Counted from the first letter of the stretch, positions 1 through 9,550 are shown. The stretch: 64,000 nt of DNA from Bradyrhizobium hereditatis (GCF_020329435.1 NZ_JAGKJK010000022.1:37543-101542); one strand, 5' to 3'. Numbers and translations are program-made. The notes: generated by a model from the sequence alone, not told the origin.

Positions 1-1174
1 GCGCGTGGACCTGAACGGTCGGCACGACCCAGCTCACGTCGCCAACGTCAGTCGAGCCGATCAGCGGGTTGCGCTTGGCGTCCAGCGGCACGATGAAATC
101 GGCCAGCGGCCGGTCGGTCGGCTCCATGCCGATCGCATGATAGACGGTGGCGATGTCCTTCTCGGTCAGCGTGGAGCGGATCTTCTGCGCGAAATCCTTA
201 TCGGCCTCGTCGAAATGCGGCGGGCCGAGTTCCTCCATGATGGCATGAAGGGCCTGTTCGAGCGGCGTGTTGGGCAGCAAGTTGGAGACGGCGGAAATGA
301 TCCGCATCTCCACGCTTGTCTCGGTCATCAGCGCCGCTCCTTGCGCGATCTTGTGGACACGCTCCACCAGTTCGTTCATGCCGGGCAGGTCGCGGGCGCG
401 GATCGAATAGCGCACGCGCGCACGGGCCTGCACCACGTTCGGTGCGATGCCGCCGGTGTCGAGCAGAGCGTAGTGGACGCGGGCGTCGCTCGGCATGTGC
501 TCGCGCATGTAGTTCACGCCGACATTCATCAGTTCGACTGCATCGAGCGCGCTGCGGCCAAGATGCGGCGAGGCCGCGGCATGCGAGGTGCGCCCGGTGA
601 AGATGAAATCGGCGCGCGTGTTGGCGAGCGAGGGAGTGACGACCACTTCCCAGAAACTGTGCGGGTGCCAGGTGATGGCGACGTCGGCATCGTCGAAGGC
701 GCCGTCGCGCACCATGAAGGTCTTCGCCGCGCCGCCTTCCTCCGCAGGGCAGCCGTAATAGCGGACGCGTCCCGGCACCTTGTGCTCGGCGAGCCAGTCC
801 TTCACGGCGGTGGCCGCGAGCAGCGCGGCCGAGCCGAGCAGGTTATGGCCGCAACCATGGCCATGGCCGTCGGCCTCCAGCGGCCGCGGCTCCGCTACAT
901 TGGCTTCCTGGCTGAGACCCGGCAGAGCATCATATTCGCCGAGGAAGGCGATGACGGGCCCGCCTTCGCCCCACTCGCCCATCAAAGCGGTGGGAATGCC
1001 AGCGACCTTCTCGGTGACGCGAAATCCCTGATGACGCAGCTCGGCGAGATGTTCGGCAGCGGAGCGCGTTTCGGTGTAGCAGACTTCGGGCATGGCCCAG
1101 ACCCGGTCGCTGAGAGCGATGAAGCGCGGCTTGATGGTGTCGACGCCACACCAGATGCTGCTGCGATTATCCAT
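1..1174 (-). CDS. M20-family amidohydrolase (AbgB-like), 3' end outside window
   Basis: Reading the minus strand from the ATG at 1174 gives a protein beginning MDNRSSIWCGVD that runs off the window edge after about 391 codons. It carries the M20 zinc-peptidase/amidohydrolase hallmarks: HGHGCGHN near residue 105, a PAEEGG motif, and the GRTSHAAASPH stretch of the dimerisation domain. The pattern resembles the AbgB (p-aminobenzoyl-glutamate hydrolase B) branch. Such enzymes cleave amide bonds of N-acyl amino acids in the cytoplasm; the substrate cannot be told. It lies 90 bases downstream of the exporter gene on the same strand, so the two are probably cotranscribed. The long plus-strand reading frame here is only its antisense shadow. 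Confidence 0.85.
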   Translation of the reverse strand, partial: MDNRSSIWCGVDTIKPRFIALSDRVWAMPEVCYTETRSAAEHLAELRHQGFRVTEKVAGIPTALMGEWGEGGPVIAFLGEYDALPGLSQEANVAEPRPLEADGHGHGCGHNLLGSAALLAATAVKDWLAEHKVPGRVRYYGCPAEEGGAAKTFMVRDGAFDDADVAITWHPHSFWEVVVTPSLANTRADFIFTGRTSHAAASPHLGRSALDAVELMNVGVNYMREHMPSDARVHYALLDTGGIAPNVVQARARVRYSIRARDLPGMNELVERVHKIAQGAALMTETSVEMRIISAVSNLLPNTPLEQALHAIMEELGPPHFDEADKDFAQKIRSTLTEKDIATVYHAIGMEPTDRPLADFIVPLDAKRNPLIGSTDVGDVSWVVPTVQVHA

Positions 1175-1264
1175 CTTGCGAGTTCCGCTTTTGAAAGGCG
1201 ATCTGAGGGGCGAATTGTTATCAGCTTCGCCTGACAACGCCCAGCGCCCAGCGGCGATCAGCTA

Positions 1265-2512
1265 TCACGGTTTGATACCGTACGGCCTGAACAGCCGGCC
1301 TTTCTCCACCGCCAGCACCACCGCAAGTGCGGCCAGCGAGCAGAGCAAAAAGCCGGTCGCGAACGGCACCAGAGTGCCGTCGAAATCCTGGCCGATGGTG
1401 GCACCGATGCCGATGCCGAGCAGCGTGGTGATCGAGCCGTAGAGCGACGCCGCGGTGCCGGCGATGTGGCCCTGCGGCTCCATGGCGAGCGCGGTGAAGT
1501 TTGAGATCATCAGCCCGAAGGCAAACATCAGCGTTACCGACAGCGCAATGAACAACGGCAAGGGCAGCATCTGCAGTTTTGCCGCCACCAGCATGATTGC
1601 GGCGATGACCACATAGGCGATGAGCGCAGCGTGGGAGATCACGCGCATGCCGAGGCGGCCGACGAGGCGCGAATTGACGAAGCCGGCGATGGCGGTGCCG
1701 ACTGCGACGCCGGCAAAGGCGAGCGGAAAGTAATGCCCGAGCTGGTAGATGCCAGTGAATACCTGCTGCGCGATGAAGACGTAGGCGAACAGCGAGCCCA
1801 AGACGGCGCCGGCGACCAGTGCATAGCCCAGCGTCTGGCGGTTGGTGACGGTCTGGCGGAATGCATCCACCACCTCGCCGACGGCAAGCGATCTGCGGTT
1901 GGCAACCGGCAATGTCTCCGGCATGCGCAGCGCGCTCCAGACCAGCGCCACCACGCCATAGAGCATCAGCGCAACGAAGATGCCGCGCCATTGCGTCAGC
2001 AGCAGCACGGCCTGGCCGAAGGCCGGCGCGACGACGGGCACGGCAATGAATATCATCATCGCCAGCGACATCACGCTCGCCATGCGCCGTCCGGCATAAC
2101 AGTCGCGAACGATCGAGGTCGCGATCACGCGCGTGGCCGACGTGCTGAGGCCTTGCAGCGCGCGCGCCAGCAGCAGCGTCTCGAACGACGGCGCCGCGAT
2201 CGCAAGAAGGCTGGCGGCACAATAGACGGCCATGCCGCCGAGCAGGACCGGCCGCCGCCCGAACCGGTCGGACAATGGGCCGATCACGAACTGGCCGACG
2301 CCGAAGCCGACCAGAAAGATCGACAGCACCATCTGCGGCCGGTTGGCTGAGGTGATGTCGAAGGCGGATGCGATGTTCGGCAGTGCCGGCAGCATCATGT
2401 CCATCGCAAGCGGATTGAGCGCCATGATTGACGCAATCACGATTACGAATTCGGGAAAGCCCATTGGGCGGTGGCCGGAAGCGGCCACGACATCGGCGCT
2501 GGTGTCGGACAA
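1265..2512 (-). CDS. Bcr/CflA-type MFS drug exporter
   Basis: The 415-residue polytopic inner-membrane protein has about 12 hydrophobic segments and the MFS motif A after helix 2 (GPLSDRFGRRPVLLGG, about residues 80-95). The sequence MDMMLPALPNIASAF in helix 1 and the overall length fit the Bcr/CflA subfamily of proton-driven exporters (bicyclomycin, chloramphenicol and sulfonamide types). The start is a TTG with AGAGGA about eight bases upstream; a methionine at residue 17 is the alternative. It is divergent from hemC (215 bases between starts) and precedes the amidohydrolase on the same strand. The transported compound is unknown. Confidence 0.85.
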   Translation of the reverse strand: MSDTSADVVAASGHRPMGFPEFVIVIASIMALNPLAMDMMLPALPNIASAFDITSANRPQMVLSIFLVGFGVGQFVIGPLSDRFGRRPVLLGGMAVYCAASLLAIAAPSFETLLLARALQGLSTSATRVIATSIVRDCYAGRRMASVMSLAMMIFIAVPVVAPAFGQAVLLLTQWRGIFVALMLYGVVALVWSALRMPETLPVANRRSLAVGEVVDAFRQTVTNRQTLGYALVAGAVLGSLFAYVFIAQQVFTGIYQLGHYFPLAFAGVAVGTAIAGFVNSRLVGRLGMRVISHAALIAYVVIAAIMLVAAKLQMLPLPLFIALSVTLMFAFGLMISNFTALAMEPQGHIAGTAASLYGSITTLLGIGIGATIGQDFDGTLVPFATGFLLCSLAALAVVLAVEKGRLFRPYGIKP

Positions 2513-2727
2513 ACTGGAATTCCTCTGGTGACGGGCACTTTAGTGAATTTGCTGCGTCGCACAATCCGCGTTTTGGGAATGGCTGCCCGTCCACCACGCA
2601 CCTTGAAGCGGACTCTTCGAGCGGAGGTCAGGTCCTGACGGGGTTATTGGCCAAAGTCGTTGTTCTGATTGGCGGCTTGTTCTATGCCGAGGCTCCAAAC
2701 ATAGGCGATGTTACTTTCGGAGACCTA

Positions 2728-3729
2728 GTGTCCGGACAAACCGTGAAGATCGGCACGCGCAAGAGCACGATGGCGCTGGCGCAGACGGAGGGGATCGCGC
2801 GGCTGTTGCGCGCGTCCGATCCCACGCTCGATGTCGAGATCGTCAAGTTCGAAACCCGCGGCGACCAGGACCAGACCAGCAAATTGCTGCGCCATGGCGG
2901 CAAGGGCGGCGCCTTCGTCGCTGAAATTCGCGAGGCGATGCGGCGCGGAGAGCTGCAGGCGGCGATGCATTCGCTGAAGGACGTTCCCGGCAATGAGGAG
3001 ACCCCTGGCCTCGTCATCGCCGCGACGCTGCCGCGCGACGCCGCCAATGACGCGCTGTTGCTGCGCCCGGGTCTTTCGCTGGATGCGTTTCGTGCATCGC
3101 ATGGCAAGAGCTTCAAGATCGGCACCAATGCGGTGCGCCGTGCGGCTTACTTGCGCCGGCTGTTCCCCGAGGCAACCGTGATCCACTTCCGCGGCGCGGC
3201 TGATACGCGCGTCGCAAAGCTCGATCGCGGCGACAAGCAGCGGCTACCCGATGGTGGCGAGGTCGGCCCGGCGGACGCGCTGGTGATGGCAAGGTCGGGG
3301 CTCGAGCGCATCGGCATGGCTTCGCGCATCGTCCACGACTTTTCGGTTCGCGAGATGCTGCCGGCGGTGGGGCAGGGCATCGTCGCGGTCGAATGCGTCG
3401 AGAAGGATTGGGTGACGCGCGGGCGCCTCGCCAGAATCGAGGATGCCTCTTCGCGGCTCTGCGCCGACGCCGAGCGCGAGGTGCTGTGGGTTTTGAACGG
3501 CCATTGCAACTCGCCGATCGCCGGCCACGCCACGCTTGATGGCCGCGACATGACGCTGACGGCGTCCGTGCTCGATGAAGCCGGCGACCGCTTCATCGAG
3601 GTGTCACGGCAGGGAGCGGCCGACCGCCCGCGCGAACTCGGCCGCGCCGTCGGGCTCGAGCTGCTCGACAAGGGCGCAGCAGAGATTATTGCGCGCACGC
3701 GGCCGGTGGAAGATTCGCTGCTTTCGTGA
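2728..3729 (+). CDS. hemC: Hydroxymethylbilane synthase-like protein (divergent HemC)
   Basis: This 333-residue protein matches porphobilinogen deaminase, which condenses four porphobilinogens into hydroxymethylbilane for heme and chlorophyll synthesis. The GTG start has CGGAGA four bases upstream; the longer open frame upstream lacks family similarity. Key residues are kept: GTRKS near residue 9, catalytic Asp85 in HSLKDVP, the Arg pair 137-138, Arg155 and Arg161, and Cys260 (GHCNSPIAG) for the dipyrromethane cofactor. However the usual GTSSLRR is GTNAVRR, and the usual RGN-x-TR is RGAADTR, so it is well away from the common proteobacterial HemC. It may be a paralogue of a canonical copy elsewhere. 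A GC-rich palindrome follows the stop. Confidence 0.8.
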   Translation: MSGQTVKIGTRKSTMALAQTEGIARLLRASDPTLDVEIVKFETRGDQDQTSKLLRHGGKGGAFVAEIREAMRRGELQAAMHSLKDVPGNEETPGLVIAATLPRDAANDALLLRPGLSLDAFRASHGKSFKIGTNAVRRAAYLRRLFPEATVIHFRGAADTRVAKLDRGDKQRLPDGGEVGPADALVMARSGLERIGMASRIVHDFSVREMLPAVGQGIVAVECVEKDWVTRGRLARIEDASSRLCADAEREVLWVLNGHCNSPIAGHATLDGRDMTLTASVLDEAGDRFIEVSRQGAADRPRELGRAVGLELLDKGAAEIIARTRPVEDSLLS

Positions 3730-3765
3730 GAGATGCGTTTCGTTGTAACGAATCCGGGTAGCAGT

Positions 3766-3785
3766 GGCCCGGCAATTGCCGGGCC
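3766..3785. terminator. Perfect GC-rich palindrome between convergent genes
   Basis: A 20-base perfect palindrome with ggcccggc/gccgggcc arms lies between the hemC stop (3729) and the end of the convergent hypothetical gene (3799). A smaller ttcgtt/aacgaa hairpin precedes it. There is no long T tract on either side, so termination in both directions is likely but inferred. Confidence 0.5.
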
Positions 3786-3798
3786 CTATGACGCGCAA

Positions 3799-4821
3799 CT
3801 AGCGATCACCAATATCAGGTATCACCTGTTGATCTGGCTTATCGAAGTCAATCATGATCCGACCAGGTATATTGTTTATCTCCAAATTCCTGATCAGAAA
3901 GGCGCGACTTCCAACGTGGTCACCGTATTCATTCTTTGTGGTCTTCCAATCAGCAAACGCGCAGTACTGCGGGATGGAAAGTGTGCACCGATCTAACTGC
4001 GGATTTTTTTGGGAGAATCCGAGAGGGTGCCAGTCCACAGACAGGGCTCCGATGTACGCCTTCGCTGAATAGCCTTCGCCGCAGTGAATTTCACGAGCCA
4101 ATTCACAATAACGCGGGTAGTTGTCCTTAAAGTTGGCCAATCGATAGGATGGGACACTGAAGCCCTCCAAGCCCTTCATTTGTGGAGCATTGAGGGCGCC
4201 AGTGCCATCTAAGAGCTTCTTATTGAGGTGGGCTTGTATTGCCTTGCGCGTTTCGACTTCTCGAACCACTTGCAAGAGCCCCCGAGCGTTCGCCGGAAAT
4301 AGGTTCGTCTTGTCAACTGAGCGTAGAGGAAAAATTATCGCAGATACCCGCTTAGCATCTCTGCTCTGACCAGCCTTCGCTAGCGCGTCGACTACTTTAT
4401 ACCCAACCAGTTCATCGTAAGCGGCGACGAATGAGTATAGCTGATCAGAAGGCCCAAGAGTGGTTAGCCGATTGATCGCGAGTGCTGGGTCTTCACTAGG
4501 ATTGTAGGAAATCAGCCGAATGACATATTTCACTTCGGTGTTGTCTTCCAAGTTTTTGACCACCTGTTCGGCGTCCATTTTCTTTAGCGTGTTCTTTTCC
4601 ACGCTTACGAGGGCGCCTCTAGTTGGTCCAGCAGCGGCAAAGAGCGCGGCGAAAACGCTCAACAGAGCAACGTACTTCGTATTCGCCTTCCCCCAAAAGG
4701 CCAGAAGGCCAGCCACGACCAAAAGTGAGAAGCCAAAGATCGTCAGCAACGTGCTCTCAGTTGAGGCTGTAAGAGTTTGAACTAAGTTAGTGATATCGGA
4801 AATTTCAGCGTTGATAGCCAT
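3799..4821 (-). CDS. Hypothetical two-helix membrane protein, AT-richer than neighbours
   Basis: I do not recognise this 340-residue protein. The ATG at 4821 has GGGGAG six bases upstream; a longer frame to 4884 is less likely. Residues about 25-44 (LLTIFGFSLLVVAGLLAFWG) and 50-66 form two hydrophobic segments. A roughly 270-residue soluble part follows, with two Cys pairs (YCELAREIHC and RCTLSIPQYC). Base composition is unlike the flanks: bases 4501-4560 have only 23 G/C of 60, and codons such as TTA, ATA and AGA appear. No neighbour suggests a role. Foreign origin is likely; the function is unknown. Confidence 0.7.
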   Translation of the reverse strand: MAINAEISDITNLVQTLTASTESTLLTIFGFSLLVVAGLLAFWGKANTKYVALLSVFAALFAAAGPTRGALVSVEKNTLKKMDAEQVVKNLEDNTEVKYVIRLISYNPSEDPALAINRLTTLGPSDQLYSFVAAYDELVGYKVVDALAKAGQSRDAKRVSAIIFPLRSVDKTNLFPANARGLLQVVREVETRKAIQAHLNKKLLDGTGALNAPQMKGLEGFSVPSYRLANFKDNYPRYCELAREIHCGEGYSAKAYIGALSVDWHPLGFSQKNPQLDRCTLSIPQYCAFADWKTTKNEYGDHVGSRAFLIRNLEINNIPGRIMIDFDKPDQQVIPDIGDR

Positions 4822-5346
4822 GTGAGAACTCCCCAAAAGAAGGTGCAAAGCGAACCCGCGCACTTTCGCGAGCGACCAGTCCAATCGGGGCGGTATGTAT
4901 GTGGTGTAAGCCGCTCCCCGCTCTCTGCGGCGAGTTGGCTTGAGTCAGCCCTGCGGAAGACCAGGAAAGACCGCGAAAGGTGTTGTGTGTATGATTTTCT
5001 ACTTTGTACCAACAGTTCAAAGGCGTAAGGGCATGAGCTCCTCCCCTTCGTAACCAGTACAACTTACCGTTTTAACTGTCGCATACAGCGCGTCCCAGCG
5101 CTGTGATCTAGTTCACAGGTCGTCTGCGGTGGTCTCCACGGACCGGCAGTGCCATCAGCGCGTTCACGCGCATCTTCGATGCGCTATGGCTTGCGGCGTA
5201 CTGCGCTGCGGATCCGGGGATCATGCTGCGGAAATGGGTCCCGGCTCTGCGACAGCGTTGCACGCTGCATCGCGTCCGGGACACGGCATAAAATCTTCTT
5301 GCGATACTCGAGATCGGCGAGCGGCGACCGGTTCGAGCGCCTGCTA
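4822..5346. other. Gene-free stretch with one palindromic repeat
   Basis: No credible gene is visible; the short frames here lack ribosome sites and are composed of repeat sequence. The left part is the likely promoter region of the orphan membrane protein. The right part (about 5236-5286) holds a copy of the palindromic repeat also found at 15126. Confidence 0.6.
5236..5286. repeat. Intergenic palindromic repeat, family A copy 1
   Basis: The block begins gggtcccggctctgcg and ends cgcgtccgggacacg. The gtcccgg/ccgggac arms can fold into a hairpin. A closely similar block is at 15126-15177. It sits downstream of the cyclic-nucleotide-binding gene. Confidence 0.8.
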
Positions 5347-5826
5347 TCATTGATCCGCGCGAGCGATCAGCTCGGCGATGCGAGCGTCGGCACGACGGAG
5401 CCGCCGACAAAGCTCGCGGTTGATGTTCTGCATCACGATCACGTATGCGTGGACGTCGGTCTTGTAGAACATGTAGAGATTCTTGGCCGTGAGCTCGTAG
5501 AGCACCGTTGCGCTCTCCGCCACGACGGTAGCCGAGCGGTTCTGCATTTCAATCAGCGTCATTTCGCCGAAGAAATCGCCGGGCTGGAGAACCGATATCC
5601 AGATTGAGCGTCCGGTATCGCCGAGTTTGCTGACGACGAGCTTACCCGAGTGAACAACGAACATCGAACGGCCCGGCTCTCCTTCGGTGACGATCGTGGC
5701 GCCGGCGTCGAAGCGGCGCTCGACCAGCATTGAGACCAACAGATCGAGGCTGGCGTCGGAGAGGCCACCGAAGAAGGGCGTGGCGAGCAAAAATGCTTTC
5801 AGATCGGGCGAGCTGACAGCCATCAA
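5347..5826 (-). CDS. Cyclic-nucleotide-binding (Crp-type sensor) protein without HTH
   Basis: The 159-residue protein is a single cNMP-binding beta-barrel domain: ATIVTEGEPGRSMFVVHSG near residues 43-61, then the PGDFFGEMTLIEMQNRSATV phosphate-binding cassette at about 82-101. It ends in a helical, Arg-rich tail (RELCRRLRRADARIAELIAR). No helix-turn-helix follows, so it is not a complete Crp/Fnr regulator; it may bind cAMP/cGMP and act on a partner. Two ATG codons overlap at the start. Cyclase genes lie some 54 kb away at 59.2 and 62 kb, too far to link. Confidence 0.8.
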   Translation of the reverse strand: MMAVSSPDLKAFLLATPFFGGLSDASLDLLVSMLVERRFDAGATIVTEGEPGRSMFVVHSGKLVVSKLGDTGRSIWISVLQPGDFFGEMTLIEMQNRSATVVAESATVLYELTAKNLYMFYKTDVHAYVIVMQNINRELCRRLRRADARIAELIARADQ

Positions 5827-5945
5827 TCCAATATACTCCCGCTTCCGGCAGCGGCAAGTTCGGACCTTCCTTTGCGGCCGTGGGTGTGCTGCGAATCTGT
5901 CTCCGTTCCGAATGGTATCAGCGCGCGAAGGTCGCCTTTGGATCC

Positions 5946-6058
5946 GTCATTGCGAGCCACCCGGTCGGCGCAAAGCGCCGCCGGATGACAGGCTCCGCGA
6001 AGCAATCCATCTATTCCCGAGCCGAAATGTGGATTGCTTCGCTGCGCTCGCAATGACG
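5946..6058. repeat. Long imperfect inverted repeat (family B)
   Basis: Outer arms tcattgcgag and ctcgcaatga flank inner arms related to gaagcaatccat and its complement, giving a long cruciform about 113 bases across. It lies downstream of the ABC transporter operon and upstream of the cyclic-nucleotide-binding gene. Elements of this type are recurrent in Bradyrhizobium intergenic DNA (recall, not searched). Confidence 0.8.
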
Positions 6059-6112
6059 CGGATAGGCCGCAGTGTACATCACATACGCGGAGGCGCGATG
6101 ACGCGGTGAGCG

Positions 6113-8649
6113 TCACAGCCACAAAATCTTCTTCCGGTATTCGAGATCAGTCAGCAGCGGCTGCGCCCGGCCCTGATGGAACACTGCGCCGCGCTCCAGC
6201 GCGAAGACGCGATCGGCGAGCGCCAGCACCAGATCGAGGTTGTGCTCGACGATCACGATCGAGATGTGCTGCCGGAGCCGGTCGAACACCTTGAAGAGTT
6301 CGACGATCACGGCCGGTGCGAGGCCCTCGAACGGTTCGTCGAGCAGCAGGAGCTTGACATTGCCCGACATCGCGCGCGCGACCGCCACCATCTGCTGCTC
6401 GCCGCCAGAGAGATAATCGGCCGCGACGTCCATGCGCTCCTTGAGGCGCGGGAAATAGTCGAGGATCTGCGCCTCATCCCAGACCACGCCGGTGCTGCCG
6501 TCGGTCTTGCGCGCCAGGCGGCCAAGCGCGAGATTTTCCCGCACCGTCATGCCGGCGAACAGGCCGCGGCCCTGCGGCACATAGCCGATGCCGGCGCGCG
6601 CGATCTCGGGCGCGGGCAGGCGGGAGATGTCGGCGCCGGCATATTCGATGCTGCCCGATGACAGCGGCACCAGGCCTGCGAGAGTCTTCAGAAGTGTCGA
6701 CTTGCCGGCGCCGTTGCGGCCGAGCAGCGCGACGATCTCGCCCTCGCGCACGTCGAGCGTGGCGTCGTGCAAGATGTGGCTCTTGCCGTAGAAAGTGTTG
6801 ACGCGTTCGAAACGCAGGATTGGCGCGGCACGCTCCCGGGCCTGTTCGCTGCTGACGTGCTCGACCTCTGGCACGCCGGTGCCGGTATAGATCTCCTGCA
6901 CGCGACGATCGGCGCGTACGGCCTCGGGCGTGCCGGTCATCAGCACCTCGCCCTGGTTCATCACGGTGACGGTGCGGGAGAAGCCGAGCACGCGGTCGAT
7001 GTCATGCTCGACGATCAGGACCGGAATGTTGGCGGCGATGTTCCTGACGACGTTCGAGACGCGCTCGCGTTCGGCGGCGGCAAGGCCCGCCAGCGGCTCA
7101 TCGAGCAGCAGCACCTGCGGCTTGGAGCCGAGCGCGATGCCGAGATCGACCAGCCGCTGCCCGCCATAAGAGAGCTCACCGCCTTCGATCGTCTCGATGC
7201 CTTCGAGCCCAAGGAATTTGATCAGTTCGGCAGTCTCGGCGTGGATATCTTTGTAGTGATCGATGTCGCGCCAGAGATTGAAGCGGCCGGGGCTTTGCGC
7301 CTGCAGCGACAGCCGCAGGTTTTCGTAGATCGACAGGCCCTTGAACAGATTGGTGATCTGGAAGGAACGCGCCAGCCCCTGATGGCAGATCAGGTCTGAT
7401 GGTACGCCCTGGATCTCGCGGCCATTGAGCTTGATGGTGCCGCTGTCGGTCGGATAGAGGCCGGAGACCAGATTGAACAGCGTGGTTTTCCCCGCGCCAT
7501 TTGGGCCGATCAAGGCATGGATCTCGCCGGCGCCGACAGTGAGGCTTGCATTGGTTACGGCGCGGATGCCGCCAAACGTTTTTGAGACGCCGTGGACGTC
7601 GAGCACGGTACCATCGAGCGCCTTCGGTCGGAGGAACGCCGGCAGCGGCAGGCCGTCATAGATCTTCCGCTTGCTCATCGCGGCGGCTTCTTCCGGCGGC
7701 GGCCACCAGCGCTTGGCGAGCGTCGCCCAGATGCCGACGAGGCCGCCCGGCGAATACAGCACGAAGGCGACGAAGACGAGGCCGAACCACAATAGCCAAT
7801 TCGGCGTCCAGATCGAAAACAACTCGCGGAACAGAATGAAGAACAGCGCGCCGATCGCCGGCCCCAGCATGCTGTGCATGCCGCCGATCACGACGATGGC
7901 GAGCAACTCGCCCGAGAACGGCACGGAGACTGCTTCGGCCGAGACGAGGTAATTCTGGAAGCCGATCAGCCCGCCGGCAAAGCCGGTGACCACGGCAGAG
8001 ATGACAAAGACGGCGAGCTTGTAGCGCTCGACCGGATAGCCCTGGAAAGTGGCGCGCAACTGGTTCTCGCGGATCGCCATCAGCACATGCCCGAACGGCG
8101 AGCGCACCAGCCGCAAGAGCAGATAGAGCACGCCAAGGCAGAGCACGGAGACGACGACGTAATAGTTCAGCGCGCTATCGAGGCTGAACGGGCCGATGCT
8201 GCCGCGCTTCAGACCGCCAAGACCGTCTTCGCCGCCGGTCACCGCGGTCCAGCGGAAGGCGATGGTATAGGTCAACGCCGAGAGCGCCAGCGTCAGCAGC
8301 GAGAAATAGACGCCGCGCCGGCGCAGGATCACAAAGCCGACAAAGGTTGCGATAACGGCGACCGCAATTGCCGCCAGCAACAGCGGCAGGAAGATATCGT
8401 TATTGAACCAGTTGCGCTGGATCAGCCCCGCCGCATAGGCGCCGATGCCGAACCAGGCGCCGTGGCCGAACGAGACCAGCCCGGTATAGCCGATGCAGAG
8501 ATTGAGCCCATCGCGGCGATGGCGAGCGCCACCACCATGATGCCGGTGTTGAGCGAGAGGCCGAGCAGATAGAGGCCGAACGGCAGCACGATGACGGCGA
8601 ACGTAGCTGACAGCAGCGGGCGGTATTTGGCGGCGAGGGTGGTCGTCAT
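6113..8649 (-). pseudogene. LivM-LivG-LivF triple fusion, interrupted by a one-base frameshift
   Basis: The gene would encode about 845 residues. An N-terminal LivM-type permease is followed by a LivG-type ATPase (Walker A GPNGAGKTT, signature LSYGGQ, VLLLDEP) and a LivF-type ATPase (GRNGAGKST, LSGGEQQ, LLLLDEP). The first 48 codons (from the ATG at 8649, overlapping the livH stop) read in one frame; the rest reads in another from about 8507. Restoring one base in the CCC run at 8507-8509 joins AIAAMG to LNLCIGYTGLVSFG, the expected LivM sequence. As given, the longest frame runs 8380-6113 and lacks the first permease helices. The system would import branched-chain amino acids or related acids. 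A sequencing error is as likely as a real lesion. Confidence 0.85.
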
Positions 8650-9521
8650 TCGAACTTCTCGATCCGTTCGCCGAGCAGCCCGCGCGGCCGCACCATCAGC
8701 ACCAGGAACATCAGGACGTAGATGGAGGCTTCACCGGCGGCCGGCGCGAAATGGATGGTGATACCCCTGACGACGCCGACCAGCATCGCCGCGAGCACCA
8801 CGCCCCAGAAGCTGCCGAGCCCGCCGATGACGACGACGACAAAGGCCACGGTGATGATCTCGGCGCCCATGGCGGGATGCACGATCGTGATCGGCGCAAA
8901 GAACGCGCCGCCGAGGGCGGCCATGCCGACGCCGAGCATCACGATCGCGGTCATGTACGGCTGCAACCTGATGCCGAGGGCTGCGACCATATCCGGCCGC
9001 TGGATGCCGGCGCGCACCACGCGGCCGAACGAGGTCTTGTGCAGCAAGAGCCAGACGCCGATCAGGACTGCGGCGACAACGGCGAGGATCAGCAGGCGAT
9101 AGCGCGAGAACAGGAAGTCGCCGAGGAAGACCGAGCCGCGGAACGCCTGCGGGATCGCGGCCGAGATCGGCGGCGCGCCCCAGATAATCCGGATCGCCTG
9201 CTCGGCGACCATGGCGACGCCGAACGTCACCAGCAGGCTGAGGATCGGATCAGCGTCATAGAACCGGCGCAGAATGAAGCGCTCGAACAGGATGCCGAGC
9301 AGCGCCACGGCGACCGGCGACAGCATCACCGCTGAACCGAAGCCGAGATATTTCGTGATCTCGACGGAGATGTAGGCGCCGAGCGCATAGAACGCGCCAT
9401 GCGCGAGATTGACGATGCCGCCAACGCTGAAGATCAGCGACAGTCCCAGCGCGATCAGGAGGTAGTAGCCCCCGAGCACCAGGCCGTTCACCACCTGCTC
9501 CAGCAGAAATCCGAACTGCAT
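8646..9521 (-). CDS. livH: Branched-chain amino acid-type ABC permease LivH
   Basis: The 291-residue inner-membrane permease has about eight hydrophobic helices. It opens with the LivH signature VNGLVLGGYYLLIALGLSLI and has GGIVNLAHGAFYALGAY at residues 33-49. It pairs with the LivM part of the downstream fusion to form the transport channel. Its stop overlaps the next start by four bases (ATGA), indicating translational coupling. A hairpin with a T tract separates it from the upstream binding-protein gene, so it is probably expressed by readthrough. Confidence 0.9.
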   Translation of the reverse strand: MQFGFLLEQVVNGLVLGGYYLLIALGLSLIFSVGGIVNLAHGAFYALGAYISVEITKYLGFGSAVMLSPVAVALLGILFERFILRRFYDADPILSLLVTFGVAMVAEQAIRIIWGAPPISAAIPQAFRGSVFLGDFLFSRYRLLILAVVAAVLIGVWLLLHKTSFGRVVRAGIQRPDMVAALGIRLQPYMTAIVMLGVGMAALGGAFFAPITIVHPAMGAEIITVAFVVVVIGGLGSFWGVVLAAMLVGVVRGITIHFAPAAGEASIYVLMFLVLMVRPRGLLGERIEKFE

Positions 9522-9550
9522 CTGCGATCCGCAACCTTAAGAACGCGCCT

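Noticed and set aside
5..1234. A 409-codon plus-strand open frame over the amidohydrolase
   Set aside because: Its translation is His/Arg/Asp-rich without family similarity, while the opposite strand reads as a well-formed M20 enzyme. It is a shadow due to high G+C.
2428..2727. N-terminal extension of hemC
   Set aside because: The 100 extra codons lie antisense to the exporter gene's start and have no HemC similarity; the GTG at 2728 has a good ribosome site.
4822..5062. Small ORFs just upstream of the orphan membrane protein gene
   Set aside because: No ribosome site, unbalanced composition, and they occupy the probable promoter region.
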